Shown here piece after piece: positions 10,926 through 21,915 of a DNA stretch of 64,000 nucleotides. The notes under the pieces were generated by a model. It searched no databases, was not told where the DNA came from, and saw only the letters and a program-made list of their open reading frames with translations. Numbering within the stretch: the stretch's first letter is position 1; every line of letters begins with the position of its first letter. The position numbers and the translations under genes were made by a program. The DNA comes from Poa pratensis. Lineage: Eukaryota > Streptophyta > Magnoliopsida > Poales > Poaceae. The DNA lies in contig CAMZMU010000117.1 in NCBI GenBank assembly GCA_947311845.1, forward strand, positions 74,671,978 to 74,735,977. The letters are read 5' to 3'.

Positions 10926-11178
10926 TACTCCCTCCTTCAAGCAAAATATGATGGCTTTTAGTTTCGGTCAAAGTCAAATTTTATAAGGTTTGACTAATTA
11001 CCTAGAAAATTAACATTTACCATACTAAATATATGCAATATGAAAATATATTTCATGGTGATTCTATAAAGTTGATTCGATATTGTGCATGATCATTTTT
11101 TATATAATTAGTCAAACTTTGTCAGGTTTGACTTTGATAAAAAATAGTATGGCATCCTATTTTGGGAAGGGGGCGGTA
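10926..11178. mobile_element. Stowaway-like MITE, diverged
   Basis: Left end TACTCCCTCCTTCAAGCAAA and right end (reverse) TACCGCCCCCTTCCCAAAAT form diverged inverted repeats with TA borders. The interior has the usual 'ggtcaaagtcaaa' and 'tttgactttga' words. It lies in the promoter region of the minus-strand ULP1-like gene. Confidence 0.65.
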
Positions 11179-11564
11179 TATTTTAGTGGTGGCTAAAATT
11201 TTGATCATTTCGAATTCGTCTAATGAATAAGCCTTATAACTTTAGTCAAAAGTTAAATGTTACATTAAGTTTGATCAAATATATAGAAAAAATATTAATA
11301 TCTACATGAATCTATTGATATTGATTGGTATAATATATAATCATATTTTTGTCATTCTGACTTGTAAAATCAGAAGTTCTCTTTTCCTTCCCCAACCTTC
11401 TTCAGATTGCTTGAGTCTTGCTCGTGGTGAATTTGCTCCTTCGGCGATAGGAAATGAAGTTCTTGGGAGACTAGACAGCAAACTTTGCAATACAAAAATC
11501 TGGTGCAACATCTTCGGTCCAACATCTTTCATATTTATTGGCAAATCAGTGGAGTTGCACAGAT
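11179..11564. other. Intergenic, decayed MITE-like sequence
   Basis: 11216-11310 contains 'ataagccttataactttag' and 'aagtttgatcaaatatatag', words typical of a second, decayed Stowaway-type element. 11370-11560 is unassigned; no supported gene. Confidence 0.35.
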
Positions 11565-11569
11565 CTATG

Positions 11570-12524
11570 TGTTAGGCAACCGAATATGTGTATGATATTC
11601 GCTTTCACCGGCCATACTTAGCGCTTGATATCTTGCATATAATCAGGCCATTATGGTCAGGATTTGTATTTGATTGTTTCCATGTAATCTGTCTATATAT
11701 ATGAGATAACAGGAAACCCACGATTGTGTGGTCAATTATTCCTCTCTTATGTTTCTATCATGGTATCAGCCAAACGATTATCTTCCGCTCCCATCCACTT
11801 CCGCAGCCGCCCTAGGGTTCCGCGCCGCCCCTCCTCCCCACCCTCGGCCACCGCCATGACCGATGTCGGCCCTCTCCTCCACCCCCAAGCCTCCCTCTGG
11901 GCTCAAGCCAACGCCATCCCGAACATCAAGGGTCTCATCCCCGTCACCCTCGATCTCAAGGTGTCCAACTTCACCAAGTGGCGTAACTTTCTCACCATCA
12001 GGCCGTCGCCAATGTTGTTGCTGAAGCTAGTTGGCTCCGCCAACTCCTCCTCGAGCTTCATCGACCTCTTCCCAGTTTTATAGTTGTCTTTTGTGACAAC
12101 ATCAGCGCCGTCTACATGTCCAAGAATCCAGTTCAGCACCAACGCACCAAACACATAGAGATCGACCTTCACTTCGTTCGAGATTGTGTGGCGCTTGGAC
12201 ATATCCGCGTTCTTCCTGTGCCTTCTTCACGGCAATTCGCGGACATCTTCACCAAAGGCCTGCCATCACCATTATTCTTGGACTTTCGATCCAGTCTCAG
12301 CATCCGAGAATCTCCCGTTGCGACTGCGGGGGATGTTAGACAACCGAATATGTCTATGATATTTGGTTTCACCAGCCATACTTAGCGCTTGATATCTTGC
12401 ATATAATCAGGCCATTATGGTTAGGATTTGTATTTGATTGTTTCCATGTAATCTGTCTATATATATGAGATAACAGGAAATCCACGATTGTGTGATCAAT
12501 TATTCCTCTCTTCTGTTTCTATCA
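11570..12524 (+). mobile_element. Miniature, internally deleted Copia retrotransposon
   Basis: LTRs of 191 bp lie at 11570-11760 and 12334-12524, starting TGTTAG and ending CTATCA, with a 5-bp target duplication CTATG (11565-11569, 12525-12529). The primer site TGGTATCAGCC follows the 5' LTR at 11761. The 573-bp interior has only the start of a gag-like frame (to about 12080) and the last codons of a Copia RNase H, so nearly all of pol is deleted. I count nine LTR differences, so this is an older insertion than the one at 28.4 kb. Confidence 0.9.
12085..12333 (+). pseudogene. Copia RNase H C-terminal remnant
   Basis: The frame reads CDNISAVYMSKNP, then QRTKHIEIDLHFVRD, then SSRQFADIFTKGLP, the conserved end of Copia polyproteins (RNase H, active-site region D-N-x-S-A and the H-I-x-x-D-x-H-F-x-R block). 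Reverse transcriptase, integrase and most of gag are missing. It runs into the purine tract CGGGGGA just before the 3' LTR. Confidence 0.85.
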
Positions 12525-13813
12525 CTATGCTCAACATGCAAAACTATTCTTGCCCGTTCCTCTATCCAAACTCAGAACACTATAATTCTCTGTTCTAAGC
12601 TGAATAAACAATTGGCGCTTCCGGTGCCTCCCACCATTAAAAAAAAAAAATAGAAGATGTTGACTTATGACTAAATTTACTAGAAACAACTCTAGTTCAT
12701 TGTCGGCATGCCAATGCCTATTTGGCAACTCTATCTTTTTTTCCTAATACTTTGTCAACGTATGATAAGTAAAACCTTAACAAAAAAAATTGGCATAGCA
12801 AATATTTGGTAGGCAGATATGGGCTTAATATAAAACTAACCCTAAGCCTATTCAGATTGGATATATTTTTGTGAGATCTAATCTATAGATCAGTCTATGC
12901 CTTACTCGACTAAAAAGTGCAGCAACTTTTTCTAAACTAAAGTACAATTATATGAATCGTCTAAGACTTATAAAAATATTAGTTGACTGAGACATAGCAG
13001 AACCATTAAAATAAATACCAGAGCACGTACGGAAGCAGAAAATTATCCATTCGAAACAGTGTGCTTCACATTTTTCTACGTTGTTTCATTCCTGATTGTT
13101 TTGATTTTTTCAAATAGAGTGTGAAACACACTTTACATTCTGAATCCTACTTTATAACCTCGATTTCGATTAATATGATTTTATATAATGATTTTGAGAA
13201 TTGTAATGATTGTTGCAGGGTTAAATCTTTAGGAATCTTCAAAAGACTCAAATGCACTATTTTTGTATCCACCAAAGCTCTTGGATGTTTTTTGGTGCAA
13301 TGCAGCAGTCCTTTATAATTATAGTGGAAATGCCATTACAATCCAAAAATAAAATTATGTATTTCATAATCCTGCAAATCAAAGAAGCTGTTAAACTTTG
13401 AAAACCGTATATCTTAAACCGGTACCACTAAGTCGTCGGTGGTTCTGCTCTTACATGGCTTCACATTCCGCAAGTCTTTGCTCAGATGATATCCCAATTA
13501 GCACAAAAACTAAACTAAGATAATTGTACTGGTGGAAAAAAAACACCGACTTGTGCAATGTATCAGTATTTCGAGATTGCATTACAAATGCTCCAAGTTC
13601 AAGTTTGTAAGGTACAATTGCAACAGTTGTGTTGGAATTGTATATTTTTTCATTTCAAAATGTTTTTTTTCACATTGGGAATAATTGAATTGATCGGATA
13701 TCATGCAGCACACTCGCACAGGTATATATGCTCTTTGGTGGAAAATCTAATTGTGTGGCCCTCCTTCGTTCTTTGGAGTGATGCGTTGCTAATAATGTAA
13801 GAAAAACATGAGG
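12525..13813. other. Intergenic, AT-rich
   Basis: No gene supported. Short open frames at 13121-13318 and 13558-13800 have no recognisable domain and look random. Confidence 0.5.
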
Positions 13814-13857
13814 CATTTCCTCTTTTTGCTAATCAGGTTTAGCAAAAAGAGGAAATG
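13814..13857. repeat. Perfect 18-bp inverted repeat with 8-nt loop
   Basis: CATTTCCTCTTTTTGCTA at 13814-13831 and its exact reverse complement at 13840-13857 flank the loop ATCAGGTT. Transcribed, this would be a stable hairpin. It lies about 290 bp upstream of the dirigent pseudogene. Confidence 0.8.
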
Positions 13858-14147
13858 AGGAACTATTCATTTCGCTTTGTATATAGAACAAATATTCTAA
13901 ATATCACTGAGATTGTGATGAAAGATGCATAATTGAGTGGTTGGCATTAATTCTGTTCTGTCGATCTAGCATCATCCACTTAGATCTAACAAAATCTCAA
14001 CCAATTTAGGTGTACAAAATTATGAACGAATATTGATTTAGTAGAGTAGTATTTATGTGGACGTCTATAGATACCCGCCATCGCTATAGGCGATGGCCAC
14101 ACATGTACACACTGGTCTAACCAAGTAAGCACAAGTAGCCTATAGCC

Positions 14148-14740
14148 ATGGCTTCCCTCTCCTCCGTCTTGCTCGCGTCAGCTCTACTCCTGGCCGGCTC
14201 CGCCTTCTTCTACCGCTACGACACCGGCGGCAACGACACTAGCGGCAGAACCACCACGCACCTCCACTTCTACATGCACGACGACTACACGGGCCCGCGT
14301 CCCACCGCAAAGCGCGTAGTTTTCGGGCAGCCACTCTCCACCAGCGACAGCGACGACGACGACAACATCACGACGGCGTTGAAGACCGCGCCTCAGCAGT
14401 TCGGGGACATCGTGGTGCTGAACAACGCTCTGACGGAGGGGCCCAGCCGCGACGGCAGCGCGCGGGTGGGCACGGCGCAGGGCTGGGCCGTGCGCGTGTC
14501 GGAGGGAGGCATCGTCTCTGACCTGACCCTGCACCTCGTCCTGGAGGCCGGCGAGCACCGCGGCAACTCACTTACGGCGAGGGGCCGCATCGACATGGAC
14601 GCCGCGGTGCGAGAGTCGGTGATCATCGGCGGCACAGGCCGGTTCCGGTACGCCAGGGGCTACATGCTCACCAAGAACTACGACTACAGCCTCGCCACGG
14701 AGGCATCGTCGAGATCGACGTCTACGTGCAGCACGACTAG
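14148..14740 (+). pseudogene. Dirigent-family gene D1, frameshifted near its C-terminus
   Basis: Dirigent proteins are secreted beta-barrel proteins that direct the stereochemistry of phenoxy-radical coupling in the cell wall. The frame starts at an ATG at 14148 with a hydrophobic signal peptide (ASALLLAGSAFF). It then has the family blocks HLHFYMHDDYTG, FGDIVVLNNALTEGP, VGTAQGWAVR, VLEAGEHRGNSLTARGRIDM and GGTGRFRYARGYML. Around 14697 the frame shifts: the expected final strand (GGIVEIDVYVQ, stop at 14738-14740) is read in another frame, consistent with loss of one A in the codon after LA. The unshifted frame instead runs to 14834. An acidic Asp run (DSDDDDN) in the N-terminal third is unusual. 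Closest relative in this window is D3 (39.8 kb). A sequencing indel is an alternative. Confidence 0.85.
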
Positions 14741-14834
14741 GCGCAGTTACGTGTTAATTTTTTATTTTGAGATGGAGTTACGTGTTAAATGTTATGCTAT
14801 ATTTTGCGACAATAAGTCCGCACTTACGGAGTAA

Positions 14835-15108
14835 GACTACTCATCATAGTGGGGAGTAACATTGATTGGTAACATAGTTATGTTACTACCCTATCTTACT
14901 AACTCCATAGTGGGTAGTAACTTATTTGTGTTGTCATGCCTGATAGAATTTATTAGATTGTAGACTCATTTTGTCTTGGGTGTGTGATGTTACGGTAACT
15001 ACCTGTGTTAATCTATTTGTCTCTTCACATTAATTAGCTACCACATCATATTTATTTGCTTAGGTGGCATGCATGTTACTACCTATGTTACTCCCACTAT
15101 GGATAATC
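14835..15108. mobile_element. Tourist-like (Harbinger) MITE
   Basis: Imperfect terminal inverted repeats (GACTACTCATCATAGTGG and the reverse GATTATCCATAGTGGGAG) are flanked by TAA target duplications at 14832-14834 and 15109-15111. Subterminal 'gttactacct' words repeat inside. It inserted about 95 bp 3' of D1's original stop codon. Confidence 0.75.
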
Positions 15109-15902
15109 TAAATCGTGGAGCTTGTACTCTCATATGCATATGCTCCCAGTTGTACTTGTTGTTGACTTGTAGGGCTAGTGACCCGTCTTGTATAACTAGT
15201 ATGGTTGTGTTCCTGCATGTAGGGTTCCCGAGATATAAATTCATCTTTTGTAAGCTTGTTTAATAACTTGAGACACTTATTTTGGGACGGAGGGAGTATA
15301 TGTTTGCGCGTTGGTGGTGGGATTGTATGGACCTGCGCTCTTCGGGTTCGGTCAACCGGCAGCAACATTATGGTGGCGATGACGGTGCTACGGGAATCAA
15401 CAATAAAGATTCTCCGACTCCTCATCCACCTCATCGGCGATAGTCTTGTCGGTGGTGTTGAGAAGGGCGGGGAATCATTTAGTCGTTCCTATTTTAGAGA
15501 AAAAAATAGTCAAGTTGTTAAGTTCATTAGTTTCGTCTCTAAACAGTGAGGTTCGGCAGCTTCGGCTTCGTCGCGGTGTTAGTGAGGTCAGATCTCTCTG
15601 GAGCTGTCTGACTGGATCTAGGGTGTGGTCGTCTCTTGTACGGCTATCTCCTTATCAAATCACGGTTGTCAGCGTCTTCTGGCGTCGACCACCTAGCTGC
15701 CTTGTTCACAACATTTTTTTTTTTGGATTCGACGTGGTTCGGAGGTCCGGAGGTGCATCGAGCTTCCCTCACGGTGCACCACTAGCGAGTGCAGAAAGAT
15801 GGCATTGTTTCCCCGAGTGACCGGTAATATGGTATATTTCTATATTAATATATTCTCTTTGTTATTTTTTTAATAGAAATCCCCATCATGTAAATGTCTG
15901 TG
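15109..15902. other. Intergenic with a Stowaway end fragment
   Basis: 15266-15297 (ACTTATTTTGGGACGGAGGG) is a lone Stowaway terminus. The GC-richer 15300-15840 block looks like decayed transposon or LINE 3'-UTR sequence but has no domain I can name. Confidence 0.4.
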
Positions 15903-16160
15903 TGTTTTCGCCCAGAAGTGTGTGACGCTAATATGGCGTCGTGCTAACGCAGATCAATCGATCCTTTTACACACGCACCGAACTTCGATTTGGACTCGAC
16001 ACTGTCAGTTGCTCAATCTAATCTCCCAGGACAGCCGCACATGCTTGAAAACCTTCTCTTTGTACGACTGTATGGCACCACTCATGGTTAATTTGCACTG
16101 AAGCTACATGGATGGATCGATTCTGTCCACACATCACATGCTTTTGTGAACTATCGGGAC
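15903..16160 (+). repeat. Diverged duplicate of the upstream region of dirigent gene D2
   Basis: This block matches 21916-22178, directly upstream of D2, word for word over long stretches: GTTTTCGCCCAGAAGTGTGT, CACGCACCGAACT, GATTTGGACTCGACA, TCGATTCTGTCCACACATCA and GAACTATCGGGACC. Here no dirigent coding sequence follows; the defensin-like gene remnant and a retroelement come next. It is the orphan 5' flank of a lost duplicate. Confidence 0.8.
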
Positions 16161-16398
16161 CGAGCGCGCAACACTACTCCATGTCCTACTCCTGACTGCA
16201 TTTCATACACTGCTCTCTATTTCCCGGGAGTTTAGAGTTTGGAGGGGATACAATTGTGCAATCATACAACTCTTATGAATCTCTTCATCAGTTACCACCA
16301 TCTTATTTTGATACATATAAATGTGACCTTGCTAAGATCACTAATCTTTCACAGGGACGGTGGTGTGTCTATTACATGTTCCATGTTCAAGCTCTATA

Positions 16399-19352
16399 TT
16401 AATTGCTCCCCAAGTAGCGCGGCTGTGTTGATGTCTTATCCACGCAGTTGTAGCACCCACAAGTGTTACCGTCGTAGGCGCAAAATTGATCTGCCGAGAA
16501 CCAAGCAATCCACAGCAACGATGACGACACCGAGATTTGTTAACGCAGTTCGGCGAACTCGCCTACATCTGCGGGGCATGACTACGGGCGCTCCTCCCCA
16601 CTGATACCGCAACCTTGGCCGCCCTAGGCGCCGGCACACCGCCGGCTCCCCCTGCGTGCCTGTTGCTATCAATTCGTCATGGGTTACACGTGTGGTGCTC
16701 CTCTCATTATATGGGAGGCCCAGGGTATAAGAGTTCGACTCTGATACTACTCATACCTACCACACCTAATACAACTCCAAATCCAAACCTAACCCAACAC
16801 GTACACAATATTTGACACAAAACACAACAAACTCCACCTTGGCGAATATTATCCACCACCTTGAATTCGTCAATGCGTCAAACCTCCATGTACTCCAGAC
16901 TTGAGTTATCTCCATGAGCTCCACTGCTACTCCCAGACTCCACATGACTCCACCTGCAACTGTAGTCCCTTCTTCCCGTTTCAACATCATCACACACCGA
17001 CCAGTGGTCTGCGTAAAAAATGATTTCAACTTGAAGAAACTTCACCGTCGCCTTTTAGTCACCTTGAATCAAATTCACAGTCGTCTCATTCTGGATAGTC
17101 TTCTACATGTCCCACCGCTATAGCACTCCGCCTCCTTCTGTATCTAGTCACCTGCACTTTGCCATGTGCACTGAACATCACAGAATATATGGCCATGTAC
17201 TCTCCACGCTTCCGACATTTCAGACTCTCCAACACTTTCTCAGATTCCCCATGGCTGACTCATGTCTATCACCTGACGTCAATCTCCATAGACCTAGTCA
17301 CCAACTTGAATCCGATACTCGCCAACACTGTTTCAGCACCCCTGCACACCTATCTGACCACATGTCTGACCGCCTGTGCCCTGATCTGTCGCTGTGTCCC
17401 GTGCTTACCGCACGCCTCGTCGCTACTACCGCGTCGAGCATCTGCAATCCTGGCCAAGATTTACCGGGTCGCTAACCCACACCACCTCAGGCCCCTCTGC
17501 AGACAACCATCAGTCATACCCGACCGATGCCGAGTTCCACGTATCTCTCGAACCCTGACGTCCAGTCCGACCAACGTGCTTCTCGCCTTCCCGCTGACTA
17601 GGCTTCGACTCTCCGCATGCTTACGCCGTAGCCCCTCCATCAGCCGAGTGAAATCTCCCCTCGGAGACTCCAGCTCCACCTTCGACATGACTCCTTGGTA
17701 GATGATCAATCCACCCCACGCCCCGTCGACCTCAAGATATCATGTGTGCACCATCTTGAATCAACCCCGCGTCTTCGCATGTCGAAGCACGCATAACCAT
17801 GCGCCACGTGTTGCCACGCCACAGAGTACGGACACCATCAGCCCTCACGCTCCTACGTCGTTGTCGCCGATCTTCACCATCTTCTGTCCGACCGACCTCC
17901 CGTCGATCTGTCAGACTGTCCAGTCCGACCCAGCCGAACGTATCCGACTGCAATCATGCTCCACCTCGCATCATATTATCCCAGCACCAACGTGCATTGA
18001 TTGACGCCTTTTGATGCATGATCCTCCGCGACATACTCCAGACTGCTCCCAGCCTTATACGCACATCGCCAATCTGCCATCTTTCCGATAAAATCCGTGC
18101 AAACTGAGCAACAAAACCCAAGAAAATTGCTTCCCTGGGATTCCCGTGGGTGCACCATGCATTAACCCCACAACCCAATATGCCTTTTCTCTTTGCTTTG
18201 TCGTCACCTCCATGCACGTACATACCACAAAGTTGCAGATTTTTTTTTCCACGTAACAAATCTCAACCTGCTGACCCGATCGATCATTGCGTGCTGTCCC
18301 ACGTACGTCTGCGTCGCTAGCTCTCCTGTGCTGCACGCCCGAGCGCCAGTGCCCTGCACGGCCAGCCTCGTCCGAGTCGACCTCCGACTGCCGGCCTTGG
18401 GCCGTGTACACGCCATGGGCTACTGCTGATTCCGGAGCCTGTGAAGTTGCCTTCCGCGTACTGCTCACCGATCCGAACTTGATCGTTCGCTACGCCCGCC
18501 ACCGCACGCTGCCGCCGCCAATTCCGATCGATCCGATCTCTGTTCTTACCATTGCATCTTCGATTCCAGACGTATCCCGATCTGGTTTTCACCACACATC
18601 GCCATGTTAGCTTCCGTGCGGACAACTCCTGATCATAACGTCATATCTCCATCCTCTAAATCAACAATCCGCAGCCTCCAACCTCGCTCTGATACCAATT
18701 GTTACCGTCGTAGGCGCAAAATTGATCTGCCGAGAACCAAGCAATCCACAGCAACGATGACGACACCGAGATTTGTTAACGCAGTTCGGCGAACTCGCCT
18801 ACATCTGCGGGGCATGACTACGGGCGCTCCTCCCCACTGATACCGCAACCTTGGCCGCCCTAGGCGCCGGCACACCGCCGGCTCCCCCTGCGTGCCTGTT
18901 GCTATCAAGTCGTCATGGGTTACACGTGTGGTGCTCCCCCATTATATGGGAGGCCCAGGGTATAAGAGTTCGACTCTGATACTACTCGTACCTACCACAC
19001 CTAATACAACTCCAAATCCAAACCTAACCCAACACGTACACAATATTTGACACAAAACACAACAACAAGTTTTTTCGCGCTGAAGACCAACAACACCACA
19101 TGACCCATCTTTGTACTTTTTTATTATGCAATAGCTCTGACAATTTGTATTATCACAAGGACCAGTAAGGTTTGCCGAGTAAACCATACACTTAAGGGTG
19201 TCAGCTTCAGTACCTGTATTAACAAAAAATTCATTAGAAGGCCGATAAAATTTCATAGTGAAGTGATGGTTCTATCTTCTTTACTCAGCATAACAGAAGA
19301 GGACGGCTAACATGACCACAACAAAAACTACTCCTGACGTCTTGCATGCCAT
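16399..19352 (-). pseudogene. Defensin-like (Cys-rich secreted peptide) gene split by a retroelement
   Basis: Exon 1 at 19352-19285 starts with ATG and encodes a signal peptide (MACKTSGVVFVVVMLAVLF). It is followed by a GTAAAG donor. Exon 2 starts after TTAATACAG at 19213, runs to 19065, and resumes at 16458 beyond the inserted retroelement, ending in TAA at 16399. Read across the 5-bp target duplication, the frame gives eight cysteines spaced C-x10-C-x4-C-x3-C-x9-C-x10-C-x1-C-x2-C. The C-x3-C and C-x-C pair is the cysteine-stabilised alpha-beta signature of plant defensin-like peptides. Insertion falls at the sixth cysteine, so the present allele cannot make the C-terminal core. The exon 1 donor phase (2) does not fit exon 2's frame as I read it, so a second lesion or a different donor is likely. 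Such peptides act in defence or pollen-pistil signalling; which applies here is unknown. Confidence 0.7.
16464..19064 (-). mobile_element. Non-coding LTR retrotransposon (TRIM/LARD-like, Veju-size class)
   Basis: LTRs lie at 16464-16829 (366 bp) and 18700-19064 (365 bp), with only about four differences, flanked by ACAAG duplications (16459-16463, 19065-19069). On the minus strand the LTR reads TGTTGTGTTTTG...GGTAACA. The primer site TGGTATCAGAGC (initiator Met-tRNA) follows at about 18697-18684, and a purine-rich AAGGTGGAGTT precedes the other LTR. So the element is minus-oriented. The 1.87 kb interior has no gag or pol domain. Total length 2601 bp and LTR size resemble the Triticeae element Veju as I remember it. 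It inserted into exon 2 of the defensin-like gene. Confidence 0.85.
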
Positions 19353-19420
19353 AATAACGCTTGGATCGACAACTTCAGATGTAGCCGGCAAGAGTTTCCG
19401 TTTGTTGCAAGAGTTGGATT

Positions 19421-19981
19421 TTTTTTTGAAACTTAAAACACCCAATATATTAGGTCAGCAAGCCGTCTCATTAAAAACCTTCCAGTCCCGTTAGGTACCC
19501 TGGTAAGGAAAAGAGCGCGTCTGAAACTTGCCGCCTTAAACATCCACAACGGTTACATCGTGTATCAAGCTACTAAGCAGAAATCTAGGGGGCTCATCGT
19601 CCCAATTACAAGAGGAACCACTTAAGAAACACTCGCTAGCTAGAGCATGAGCTACTTTATTTGCTTCCCTCGGACAATGTTTAAAAGAAACACTGCCAAT
19701 TGGTGCGATGAGATCCATACACTCTGCAAAAATTGCGGATGCCTCACTCCACCATCTATCTTCTCCATTGCAAGCATCTATTACCTCCATCGAATCTGAT
19801 TCAGCTTGTACTTTTGCGGAACCAAGCCTGTTGACAAGAGCCAGTCCCTCTCTCATTGCAATAGCTTCAGCCATTGAAGCCGTCGCCACATGCGGAATAA
19901 ACATAGTCGTCGCCGCCACAAATTTTCCTTGAAAATCTCGGATCACAGCACCTATAGAACCAGCGCCAACATCCTCATGAA
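19421..19981 (-). mobile_element. 5'-truncated LINE copy with RNase H coding end
   Basis: A 19-bp target duplication TTGTTGCAAGAGTTGGATT flanks it (19402-19420, 19982-20000). The left end starts with a T run, that is, a poly(A) tail on the minus strand. The interior encodes a plant LINE RNase H (RVT_3 type): GSIGAVIRDFQGKF, then MAEAIAMREGLAL, then ESDSMEVIDACNG and HCPREANKVAHALA, with stop codon at 19536. The upstream 40 bases of the apparent ORF to 20021 belong to the flank, not the element. Confidence 0.88.
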
Positions 19982-20000
19982 TTGTTGCAAGAGTTGGATT

Positions 20001-20779
20001 GATAACTTGAGAGAAAGGCAAGCGTCAATAGGCATGTCTATTTATATAATGTTAGGTATGTATATGATGGACAAGGAAGTTGATAAGTGTATTTCCTTAT
20101 GTTGGCAAACATTTAATGAGAATTAATTTTGTAATTATGTTGATAATTATTTGGTTTATAGTATAGCCATAGGCAATTGGTTAGTATAGTGGATTATTAT
20201 TATGTTTCAATTTACATTTATGAGATTCCTACTATTAGCTCATAATTTTAGTGCTAAAATAATATTTCTAGGTTTGATTTCACTACTTGCCTTTCATGGA
20301 AAATGAGAACTTTGTTCTTGTCCCCCTTCAAAACTTGGTTGACGTATGCCCGCTTTAGTTTGACCATTTATTTGTCCAAATTGCTACACTGCATGAGTTG
20401 AGAAATGGGATATCCCTTCATTCGCAAAAGGGATACAAACTACAAGACAAGGCAAGTATGGAAATACTATCCGCATGCTTCAGCCGGATGAACTTTTCAC
20501 TCCTAGCCGGCTATCCGGAAGACCACGAGTAGAAGACAATCTGAAGACCGTCCAGATATCTGCAGGGTTTCTCGAAGGAAGCATGCTGCTATAAACTACC
20601 CCGTCCAAGGTAATAAGGACATGTCTCAGTATCCGCATCGAGTCTCTCGAGGCCCCCTTGGGTGACCATTGCATAGTGGCCTAGTCTCCAATGGGCCCAG
20701 CGTAGCCCGTACCTACGAAGAGAGGTGGCCGCACCGCCATAATTATTCGGTGGCACGATGCCTCTACAAAAAGGGAAAG

Positions 20780-20780
<1 letters not shown>
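20001..20780. other. Intergenic
   Basis: AT-rich to 20470, then a GC-balanced block 20480-20780 of unassigned, possibly transposon-derived sequence. No gene supported. Confidence 0.45.

Positions 20781-20829
<49 letters not shown>
20781..20829. repeat. Uninterrupted run of 49 cytosines
   Basis: All bases 20781-20829 are C, followed by GCCGGGGCGGGGG. The opposite strand is a long G run able to form G-quadruplexes, and the C strand i-motifs. The exact length may be an assembly estimate. Confidence 0.9.
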
Positions 20830-20830
<1 letters not shown>

Positions 20831-21740
20831 CCGGGGCGGGGGATGATGGTGTGAATCGCGCGCTCGTTGGGAACTCCAAGAGTAGGCGTGGTGCAGCGTA
20901 GAAGCAAGTTTCACTTGATAACGAAATCAAGGTTTATCGAACCAGTATGACTTAAGAGAATTCAACACGGTGTCAATCTACTCTGACGCTTGTAGATTAA
21001 CGTGGACCTGCACACAACACAATCAAGCAGAATCAAAGATATTAAACGTATGGTGTGAAAAATATTATAAAAGCAAAAATGGAGCAGCGAGCAAATGATG
21101 ATTAAAAGCTATGGAAACGGTTGCAAACAATATGAGAAAATGGACTGAGGTCCACAGTTCACTAGTGGTGTCTCTGCATAGGATAAATAAATGCTAGATA
21201 AACAAATTACAGTTAGGCAATTGACAAATTATAGGGACATGACAATGCATCGCTCTTAATTATGAAGGCCCAATTAAGGTTGTGATGATTGAGTGTGTCA
21301 AAGCAAACTTTTCAATATACACAACCATACATTCTCATAGACAAAGGAATCAAACAAGTCAACCAATATGTAACGATACTATATGTGGTAAAAACACCAA
21401 ACAAGATCTCGTAGTATCTCAACTAATGTTGAGTGAATCTTTCCGGTCACAATGTTGAGATAACAATGTGCTTTCATTAATATGACAAACATATGTCCAT
21501 GACCGAAAAACATATGTCCATGACCGAAAAACGTGGCCATCTAATATTAAGGAGTTTGTCTAAGAGACCTTACAAAGGGTAAAAATGTTTGATCATGTTT
21601 CTACATGTGCGTATGGGCCTTCTTATAAATCTCATATTCATAAACCATAGCAGTTAGCATAAAAACATAATTTATTAATCATGAAACAAATGTATTTGAT
21701 TGTCTCTTGAGCATACATCTAACAGAGCGAGCATTTTGTG
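20830..21740. other. Intergenic, AT-rich
   Basis: No gene. A short direct duplication 'catatgtccatgaccgaaaaac' lies at about 21489-21532 (two copies). Otherwise low-complexity AT-rich sequence. Confidence 0.45.
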
Positions 21741-21751
21741 TGCTCTGAACC

Positions 21752-21905
21752 GTGTTTGCGGTTTGTCTGGTACCCTTCCCTGTCATGGTCGGTTGGCAGA
21801 TGTCGGAGATTATAAATACGTGTGTGATCATGCACAACATGATCATCATGATCATCGAGAGTATGAGCGGGATGTGGCAATGGTCGATCCATTCAAACGA
21901 ATCAT
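21752..21905 (+). pseudogene. Harbinger (PIF-type) transposase C-terminal fragment
   Basis: The frame contains MSEIINTCVIMHNMII, matching the conserved helix near the C-terminus of plant Harbinger/DDE_4-type transposases (typically ...ACVIMHNMIIEDER). The rest of the transposase is absent and the frame is disturbed by a small repeat around 21840-21860 (CATGATCATCATGATC). It ends at the start of the D2 upstream region. Confidence 0.6.
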
Positions 21906-21915
21906 ATAAATTTCC

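Noticed and set aside
19982..20021. First codons of the RNase H ORF to 20021
   Set aside because: They lie in the 19-bp target duplication and flanking DNA, outside the LINE.
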